Assembly: GCA_900552145.1 (NCBI GenBank)
Contig: URYW01000001.1
Span: 67,339-131,338 of the forward strand
Direction: 5' to 3'
Source of the DNA: an uncultured Collinsella sp.
GTDB taxonomy: Bacteria; Actinomycetota; Coriobacteriia; Coriobacteriales; Coriobacteriaceae
DNA: 64,000 nt
In this document: positions 58,519-64,000 of the stretch, one piece after another
Layout of the letters: each line of letters starts with the position of its first letter
Numbering within the stretch: the stretch's first letter is position 1
Notes under the pieces: generated by a model
What the model was told of the DNA's origin: nothing
The model's input: only the letters and a program-made list of their open reading frames with translations
Database searches by the model: none
Position numbers and translations under genes: made by a program

Positions 58519-61500
58519 ATGGCAAGTTTACGGGACACCGTAAAGGACTATCAAGACGAGCTTAGGGACGGTATCGCATGGGTGGCGTTCTGGAAACAGG
58601 GGCGTTCATGGAACGCGGAATATTTTCATCTTGATATGGACGACACCCTCTACCCGGAGGACAGGAGCCGGTTAGAGGAAATCAAAAGCACCGACCCCGC
58701 CGCCGTTATCCTAAACGGCTATTACTGCGGGCATTTAGGCGAGGACATGAGCCTTGACGAGCTGACCGCCGGAGTGCGCTACCACTACGAAAACAGCATG
58801 AACGACATTGACGGTTTTATCGGGGCGCATGACGACAGGCTTCCCCCGGAGGTTATCGAGGAAGCGAGGGCAGCCGCCCATGAAGCGGGGCTTCCCTTTT
58901 CCGAAAAGCCCTACCGGGACGGAGAGGATTTTAACCCCTATGTATTTGACGGGAGCATGAGCATTGAGGATTTTGAGCTTATGCACCGCATGATTGAAAA
59001 AGAAAGGAGCGAACAAATGGCAGAACCGATTTTAAGCGGCTATCTTTCCAATCTTGGGAAGTACACCGAGGGCAGACCCGCGGGCGAATGGGTGACATTC
59101 CCCACGACTGCCGAACATCTGAAAGAAGTCTTTGACCGTATCGGGATTGACTTCAAGCATTACGAGGAATGGCATTTCACAGAATTTCAATCCCCTATCC
59201 CCGGCTTGACGGAACATTTAAGCGAGTATTCCCACCCCGACGAGCTGAACTATTTAGGGAAGCTCTTGGAAATGCAGTTTGACGACGACCGGGAGAAATT
59301 CATTGCAGCCATTGAATACGGCGACCATGCCGACAGCTTACAGGACATCATCAACCTTGCACAAAACCTTGACTGCTACTGGATTTATCCGTCCGTCCAC
59401 AATGAAGAAGAATACGGGCGTTATCTGGTTGATGAACTGGAAGAACCCGAACTGCCCGAAGAAGCGAAAAAGTATTTCATGTATGAGGAATACGGGCGCG
59501 ACGCTTCCATTAACGACGACGGTATGTTTACCGAAAAGGGCTATATCTACAACAACCGCAACACCTTTACAGAATGGTACGACGGGCGCGACGTTCCACA
59601 GGAATACCGGGTAACGCCGCAGCCCCCGCAGCGGTCACGCCCCGACCCGGAAAAAGCAGATTTTGACGCAGCCGCGCCGGGGCAGAGAACCGCGCAGACC
59701 GCAGAGCAGCCACAGGAGCCGCGCCCGGTTATCCCTATCGTGCTGACGAGCGAGAAGCCCGCCGAGAAATTAAAAGAGATTACCGACCGTCTGGAACAGG
59801 GTATTGCGGAACTCTTTGACAGCGAGCGTTACAAGGAATATCTGAAAGTCATGTCAAAATTCCATAATTACAGCTTCCGAAACACCGTCCTTATCGCCAT
59901 GCAGAAGCCGGACGCTTCCCTTGTGGCGGGCTTTTCCGCTTGGAAGAATAATTTCGGGCGCAACGTGATGAAAGGGCAAAAGGGGATTAAAATCATTGCC
60001 CCGTCGCCGTTCAAAATCAGACAGGAAGTGGAGAAGATAGACCCGCACACACAAAAGCCCATTATCGGCAAGGACGGAAAGCCCGTCACCGAGGAAAAGG
60101 AAGTCACCATACCCGCCTACAAGGTGGTATCCGTCTTTGACGTTTCCCAGACCGAGGGAAAGGAGCTGCCGGATATTGCCGTTGACGAGCTGACGGGCGA
60201 CGTTGACCGCTACAAGGATTTTTTCGCAGCCCTTGAAAAGACTTCCCCCGTCCCTATCGCCTTTGAGAATATCGAGGGCGGCTCTCATGGCTACTACCAC
60301 TTGGAGGACAAGCGCATTGCTATCAACGAGGGCATGAGCGAATTGCAGACCTTAAAGACCACCATTCACGAAATCGCCCATGCGAAGCTGCACGACATTG
60401 ACCTCAACGCGCCCAAAGATGAACAGCAGCCCCGCGTTGACCGCCGCACCCGCGAAGTCGAAGCGGAAAGCGTCGCCTATACCGTCTGCCAACATTACGG
60501 GCTTGACACGTCGGACTACTCTTTCGGCTACGTCGCCGGGTGGAGCAGCGGGCGGGAGCTGTCCGAACTGAAAAGCTCCCTTGAAACGATACGCAGCGCA
60601 GCCGCCGAGATTATCAATTCCATAGACGAAAATCTTGCGGAACTGCAAAAGGCACAGGACAAGGAGCAGACCGCCGGACAGGAGCAGCCCACCAGAGAGG
60701 GACAGGAAGCCGCGCCGGAGAAGCCGGATCCGGAAGCAGCCGCACCGGGAAAATCCGGCGCACAGGAAAAAGCGGACGCAGCCCCGAAAGAAGCCTTTAC
60801 CCCGGAAACGATTTACAGAGTGCGCCGGAACCCTTACGGCGACAGCCGGGAAAACAGCTACCTCTTGCAAGCCTATGTGACACAGGAGAACGGGCGGGCG
60901 AAAATGGGCGACGTGCTTTATACGGGAACGCCGGAGAAATGCCGCGAGCTTATGGGGCAGCTCAAAAGCGGGGAGCTGACCGAGGGCGACGTAAAGCAGC
61001 TCTACGCAAAGGCACAGGAAACGGCAAAGACCGCCGAGCCGGACAAGGACACCTTTTCCATTTACCAGATAAAAGGCGGGGACGAAACAAGGGACTTGCG
61101 CTTTGAGCCTTACGACCGCCTGCAGGCGGCGGGGAATGTGGTTGACAGGGCGAACTATGAGCTTGTCTATTCCGCGCCCCTTGCGCCGGGGACTTCCCTT
61201 GAAGATATTTATACCCGTTTCAATATCGACCACCCCAAAGACTTTAAGGGACACAGCCTTTCCGTTTCCGACGTGGTAGTGCTTCATCAGGACGGACAGG
61301 ACGCGGCGCACTATGTTGACAGCGCGGGTTTCCGGCAAGTGCCGGAGTTTTTACAGGAGCAGAAACAGCTTACCCCGGACGACTTGGAAACGGGCGAAAC
61401 TGTCAAAACATCGAGAGGGACTTTCCATGTAACCGCCATGAGCCGGGAGCAGATAGAAGCCGCCGGATATGGCTTTCACCACCAGTCGGACGACGGAAAG

Positions 61501-61845
61501 TATCTGATTATGGGGAACGGGACGCGGGCGTTTGCCGTTGCCGCAGAGCAGCCGGAAAAGGCAAACCCTTTGAAGCACGTCGAGGACACCGTAGAGCAGA
61601 ACGACAACAACTTTGACGGTATCATCAACAACACCCCTACCGTTGACGAACTGGAAGCAAAGGTCAAGGCGGGAGAAACGATTTCCCTTGTTGACCTGGC
61701 TAATGCGGTCAAAGCCGACAAGGAGCGCGTCAAGGGAGCGAAGCCGGAAAAGAAGCCCTCTATCCGGGCGCAGCTTAGAGCCGACAAGGAAAAGGCGCAG
61801 AAGAAAAACGCAAAGCAGAAGTCACAGGACTTGGAAAGGAGCTGA
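58519..61845 (+). CDS. Multidomain ICE antirestriction protein (ArdA + ArdC/zincin + YodL-like)
   Basis: 1108 residues. Residues ~1-165 are an unrecognised acidic domain (WVAFWKQGRSWNAEYF). Residues ~170-370 match ArdA, a DNA mimic that blocks type I restriction (LSNLGKYTEGRPAGEWVTFP; many Asp/Glu). After a Pro-rich linker comes an ArdC-like N-terminal domain (YLKVMSKFHNYSFRNTVLIA; GQKGIKIIAPSPF) and a zinc-peptidase motif TTIHEIAHAKLH (His617, Glu618, His621). Residues ~845-950 look like YodL/DUF4316 (TFSIYQIKGGDETRDLRFEP). The tail is basic (KPSIRAQLRADKEKAQKK). AAGGAGG precedes the ATG. A second, in-frame start with AAAGGAG is at 59017, right before ArdA. Expected role: protect incoming ICE DNA in the recipient. 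Confidence 0.85.
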   Translation: MASLRDTVKDYQDELRDGIAWVAFWKQGRSWNAEYFHLDMDDTLYPEDRSRLEEIKSTDPAAVILNGYYCGHLGEDMSLDELTAGVRYHYENSMNDIDGFIGAHDDRLPPEVIEEARAAAHEAGLPFSEKPYRDGEDFNPYVFDGSMSIEDFELMHRMIEKERSEQMAEPILSGYLSNLGKYTEGRPAGEWVTFPTTAEHLKEVFDRIGIDFKHYEEWHFTEFQSPIPGLTEHLSEYSHPDELNYLGKLLEMQFDDDREKFIAAIEYGDHADSLQDIINLAQNLDCYWIYPSVHNEEEYGRYLVDELEEPELPEEAKKYFMYEEYGRDASINDDGMFTEKGYIYNNRNTFTEWYDGRDVPQEYRVTPQPPQRSRPDPEKADFDAAAPGQRTAQTAEQPQEPRPVIPIVLTSEKPAEKLKEITDRLEQGIAELFDSERYKEYLKVMSKFHNYSFRNTVLIAMQKPDASLVAGFSAWKNNFGRNVMKGQKGIKIIAPSPFKIRQEVEKIDPHTQKPIIGKDGKPVTEEKEVTIPAYKVVSVFDVSQTEGKELPDIAVDELTGDVDRYKDFFAALEKTSPVPIAFENIEGGSHGYYHLEDKRIAINEGMSELQTLKTTIHEIAHAKLHDIDLNAPKDEQQPRVDRRTREVEAESVAYTVCQHYGLDTSDYSFGYVAGWSSGRELSELKSSLETIRSAAAEIINSIDENLAELQKAQDKEQTAGQEQPTREGQEAAPEKPDPEAAAPGKSGAQEKADAAPKEAFTPETIYRVRRNPYGDSRENSYLLQAYVTQENGRAKMGDVLYTGTPEKCRELMGQLKSGELTEGDVKQLYAKAQETAKTAEPDKDTFSIYQIKGGDETRDLRFEPYDRLQAAGNVVDRANYELVYSAPLAPGTSLEDIYTRFNIDHPKDFKGHSLSVSDVVVLHQDGQDAAHYVDSAGFRQVPEFLQEQKQLTPDDLETGETVKTSRGTFHVTAMSREQIEAAGYGFHHQSDDGKYLIMGNGTRAFAVAAEQPEKANPLKHVEDTVEQNDNNFDGIINNTPTVDELEAKVKAGETISLVDLANAVKADKERVKGAKPEKKPSIRAQLRADKEKAQKKNAKQKSQDLERS
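59005..59019 (+). promoter_or_regulatory. Internal ribosome-binding site and ATG before ArdA domain
   Basis: AAGGAG, seven bases, ATG at 59017, in frame with the large gene at codon 167. It marks the boundary between the N-terminal domain and ArdA and could yield a second, shorter protein. Confidence 0.6.
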
Positions 61846-61848
61846 CCC

Positions 61849-62802
61849 ATGCCGGAACAGAGCAGATTTGAAAACGTGGATTTGTTCGCTTCCCTTGAAG
61901 CGATTATGAAGCAGAATACAGGCTTTTACCAGAGCGACTTGGAGATTGACAAGGAGATTATCGCAAAGGCGGCGGCAAGCCCCCACAGGGAGGACAAGAC
62001 CCTTTTGTGGTTCTGCCGCCCGTCCGGGACGCATTGCTTTAGGGAGCGCGACGTTTTCCTAAAGGACACCGCGCCCCACAATACATGGCGTTTCTACATG
62101 GAGCAGACAAGCGACCGCGTACTTGCCTATGCAATCGAGCTGACGGGAAAGGAGCGCGGGAAAATCAAGGGCAATCTGTATGAGCTTGACTATTCCCGCC
62201 ATTATGAGCGCGTCAAGGAAAAGGAGCTGCCCGCCGATACGGTGAAGCTGATTTATGAGCGAGGGGAAAGGGAGATACCCGCCGGACGGTTCTTCAACGG
62301 CAACCCAGACCCGCAGCTTGGGAAGTTTGAACGCTTTGAAGCCCTACCCGACGACCCGGACGCGCTGCAATCACTCTTACAGGAAGAACGGCGCAGCCGG
62401 GAGCAGCTTCCACCGGGGGACTTCAAGGCGCATATCACAGCCTTGCGGGACGGGCTGATTGAAACGGAAGCGCGGCGCATTGTGCGGGAAATGAAGCGGC
62501 ACTATGAGCCGAATAGCCCGAACAAGACCCATTTCATGGCAGAGCTTTCCCCGGCGTTCATGCGGCTTGCAGCCACAAAGGACACTGACCGCCTTTTCTC
62601 CATGCTGCCCTATAAGACTCTTTCCTTTTCCAAAATCGAGGGCAGACATGGGACGTATGCGCTGATTGACAAGGGGGAGAACCGGGACAGGGAGATAAGG
62701 AAGCCCCGCCCCTCTATCCGGGCGCAGCTTAAAGCAGACAAGGCAAAGACCGCCCCGAAAAAGGCGGCGGCAAAAACAAAAAATCACGATATGGAGGTAT
62801 GA
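61849..62802 (+). CDS. Conserved ICE protein with basic SIRAQL tail
   Basis: 317 residues, no membrane helix. Recognisable as an ICE-associated family seen between the YodL-type gene and TTRAP: LLWFCRPSGTHCFRERDVFL, TWRFYMEQTSDRVLAYAIEL, FMRLAATKDTDRLFSMLPY. The tail KPRPSIRAQLKADKAKTAPK is Lys/Ala-rich and matches the tail of the preceding 1108-residue protein. It starts three bases past that gene's stop with GGAGC nearby. Function unknown; the shared tail may be a secretion signal. Confidence 0.75.
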   Translation: MPEQSRFENVDLFASLEAIMKQNTGFYQSDLEIDKEIIAKAAASPHREDKTLLWFCRPSGTHCFRERDVFLKDTAPHNTWRFYMEQTSDRVLAYAIELTGKERGKIKGNLYELDYSRHYERVKEKELPADTVKLIYERGEREIPAGRFFNGNPDPQLGKFERFEALPDDPDALQSLLQEERRSREQLPPGDFKAHITALRDGLIETEARRIVREMKRHYEPNSPNKTHFMAELSPAFMRLAATKDTDRLFSMLPYKTLSFSKIEGRHGTYALIDKGENRDREIRKPRPSIRAQLKADKAKTAPKKAAAKTKNHDMEV

Positions 62803-62804
62803 GC

Positions 62805-63011
62805 ATGATTAGACTGACTGTTGAAGAAACAAACCTTTTGAGCATTTACAACGAGGGCGGCAAGCGGGCTTTGATTGAGAATGTCAACGCCGCGCTGCCC
62901 TACATGGACGCGGATATGCGGGAGCTTGCAAAGCGCACCCTTTCCAAAGTGGACGCTTTGACCGAAGCGGAATTTGCAGAGCTTCCCATTTACGCCGCTG
63001 ATGAAGTATGA
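62805..63011 (+). CDS. Transposon-transfer assisting (TTRAP-like) protein
   Basis: 68 residues, acidic and helical: TVEETNLLSIYNEGGKRALI, DADMRELAKRTLSKVDALTE-AEF. The pattern (eEEnLlsiY, Lxxm, Kl..LtdaEFaeL) is that of the small TTRAP family of Tn1549-like elements. GGAGG with a seven-base spacer points to the ATG at 62805; the ATG at 62799 overlaps the previous stop. The end overlaps the next gene by four bases. Confidence 0.8.
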   Translation: MIRLTVEETNLLSIYNEGGKRALIENVNAALPYMDADMRELAKRTLSKVDALTEAEFAELPIYAADEV

Positions 63012-63373
63012 ACGGGGTTAAGCGGCTGACGCCGCCCCAGAGCCGGAAAGTCAACGCCCTTGTGCGCCGGACGTGCTGCAACTATGATAACGGGAACTGT
63101 ATCTTACTGGACGACGGAGACGAATGCGTATGTCCGCAGCTCATTTCCTATTCGCTTCTCTGCAAGTGGTTCCGGGTTGCGGTGCTTCCCGCCGACAGGC
63201 TGCTTTATGCGGAGCTTTACCAGACAGGGGATAAGAAGAAATGTACCGAGTGCGGCGCGTTCTTTGCGTCAACCTCTAACAGTGTCAAATACTGCCCCGT
63301 CTGCCGGAAGCGTATCACCCGCAGACAAGCCGCCGAGCGCATGAGGAAAAGACGCACCCCTGTTACGCAGTAG
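63008..63373 (+). CDS. Cysteine-rich VLP-domain protein
   Basis: 121 residues with an N-terminal Cys cluster (VRRTCCNYDNGNCILLDDGD, ECVCPQ) and a C-terminal zinc-finger-like segment (CTECGAFFASTSNSVKYCPV-C) ending in a basic helix. This is the Cys_rich_VLP protein that normally lies just before the mobilisation genes (MobC/relaxase) in this element family. Here the relaxase does not follow: a terminator and an opposite-strand gene come next. Probably DNA-binding. Confidence 0.82.
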   Translation: MNGVKRLTPPQSRKVNALVRRTCCNYDNGNCILLDDGDECVCPQLISYSLLCKWFRVAVLPADRLLYAELYQTGDKKKCTECGAFFASTSNSVKYCPVCRKRITRRQAAERMRKRRTPVTQ

Positions 63374-63500
63374 GCGCGGAAAATCCCTTGATTTGCAAGG
63401 CTTTCCGGGCGGGAAAATCGGATAGGCGATACTTTATACCTTTTCCCCCGAAAATGGCGTTCTATTGCGTAACATTTACCACAACAGCACCCACAAAAAG

Positions 63501-63548
63501 ACAGGGCGCGGAAGTCATATACTGACTTTCCGCGCCCTGTTCTTTTTA
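63501..63548. terminator. Bidirectional terminator at the right end of the ICE block
   Basis: ACAGGGCGCGGAAGTC / GACTTTCCGCGCCCTGT (one bulge) followed by TCTTTTTA on the plus strand and by CTTTTTG on the minus strand. The preceding 63374-63500 shows no gene. Confidence 0.85.
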
Positions 63549-63992
63549 TTTCTTTGGCAAACATTTGTATGTATTTGTAATCCAATCATCAAATTTTTGA
63601 CCCTTTTCAAATTCCATTACATCATACATTTCTGCCGCGATTGTTTTGAACGCTTCCTTGAATAATTGTAAATCTAATTCTTCCATTGATTTTTCACGTT
63701 TGATACGTAGAAAAACTTTAGTAAAGTCTTTTGTCTTAAAACCAATATCTTTACGTCCTAAGCGAATAGGATTTCCGCGGTAAGTAATCCCCATAGCTTG
63801 TGCTGCTCTAAATGCTTCCTCTTTAACTTTATAAACTTTGTCATGGAGAGCAAGACGAGTAATAACATCTCTTGATTGTTGACAATCATATTGTTTTAGT
63901 TCATTCAACGCAGCAAGCCTAATTTTCCATGATGATTTATTGTTTGCGTCTTTGACAAGCTGACTAATATTAGCTGGTGTTCCTTTTGTCAT
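63546..63992 (-). CDS. HEAT-repeat protein, AT-rich
   Basis: 148 residues: N-terminal HEAT-like repeats (SWKIRLAALNELKQYDCQQS; DVITRLALHDKVYKVKEEAF), a middle part with GNPIRLGRKDIGFKTKDFTK and an aromatic C-terminal helix region (AEMYDVMEFEKGQKFDDWIT). HEAT repeats usually bind proteins. Codon use is AT-rich, unlike both the chromosome and the ICE, so it was gained separately as cargo. The start ATG at 63992 is eight bases from the window edge, so its promoter is not seen. Function unknown. Confidence 0.78.
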   Translation of the reverse strand: MTKGTPANISQLVKDANNKSSWKIRLAALNELKQYDCQQSRDVITRLALHDKVYKVKEEAFRAAQAMGITYRGNPIRLGRKDIGFKTKDFTKVFLRIKREKSMEELDLQLFKEAFKTIAAEMYDVMEFEKGQKFDDWITNTYKCLPKK

Positions 63993-64000
63993 GTACTATC

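Overview
The left 53.5 kb reads as chromosome of a high-GC Gram-positive gut anaerobe of the Coriobacteriia, most like Collinsella. That placement is an inference from codon use (strong G/C third-position bias), gene content and the many intergenic hairpin repeats; no marker gene here was compared with a database. The last 10.5 kb is different DNA: a run of genes typical of Tn1549/CD1108-type integrative conjugative elements (ICEs) of Clostridia, followed by one AT-rich gene on the opposite strand at the right edge.

Layout. 0-10 kb: C-terminal part of rlmKL (cut by the window edge), a kdpD/kdpE-like two-component system without kdpFABC beside a kup potassium transporter, a nitroreductase and an LtaS-like phosphoglycerol transferase. 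9.7-11.6 kb: an intact IS3-family element lying between two inverted copies of a complex hairpin element. 11.6-18 kb: flavodoxin-like protein, an AAA+/DUF4143-type ATPase preceded by six 23-bp tandem repeats, a heterodimeric ABC exporter pair and the SRP RNA gene. 18-25 kb: a TadA-glycerate kinase fusion, tRNA-Ser(UGA), a TetR regulator, a lemA gene broken by an in-frame stop, ilvE, dedA and cysE. 25-30 kb: a second heterodimeric ABC exporter pair with its MarR regulator, and a small unknown gene. 30-37 kb: nitroreductase, single-pass membrane protein, a degenerate sigma-54-activator-like regulator, a YeiH-type transporter with a divergent GntR regulator, and glmS. 37-46 kb: two paralogous 538-residue MFS transporters, an amidohydrolase, a BglG/LicR-type PRD regulator, a LacI regulator and a small membrane protein; an 18-bp palindrome recurs in the control regions and suggests one regulon. 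46-48 kb: HAD phosphatase and larE. 48.9-53.4 kb: EIIA, split transketolase, transaldolase and a GatZ/KbaZ-type protein, forming a sugar-catabolic operon whose upstream part is missing because the ICE sequence begins abruptly at about 53,530.

The ICE part keeps the usual order: NlpC/P60-type transfer hydrolase (5'-truncated), DUF4315, DUF4366, a small Cys protein, topoisomerase III, a very large ArdA/ArdC/YodL-like protein, another ICE protein, a TTRAP-type protein and a Cys-rich VLP protein. The relaxase and T4SS ATPases are outside the window.

The most unusual content is non-coding: several families of hairpin repeats whose arms vary while pairing is kept, a phased array of nine TTAGAGAGA sites next to a remnant winged-helix reading frame, and the shared 18-bp palindrome of the 39-45 kb transporter cluster.
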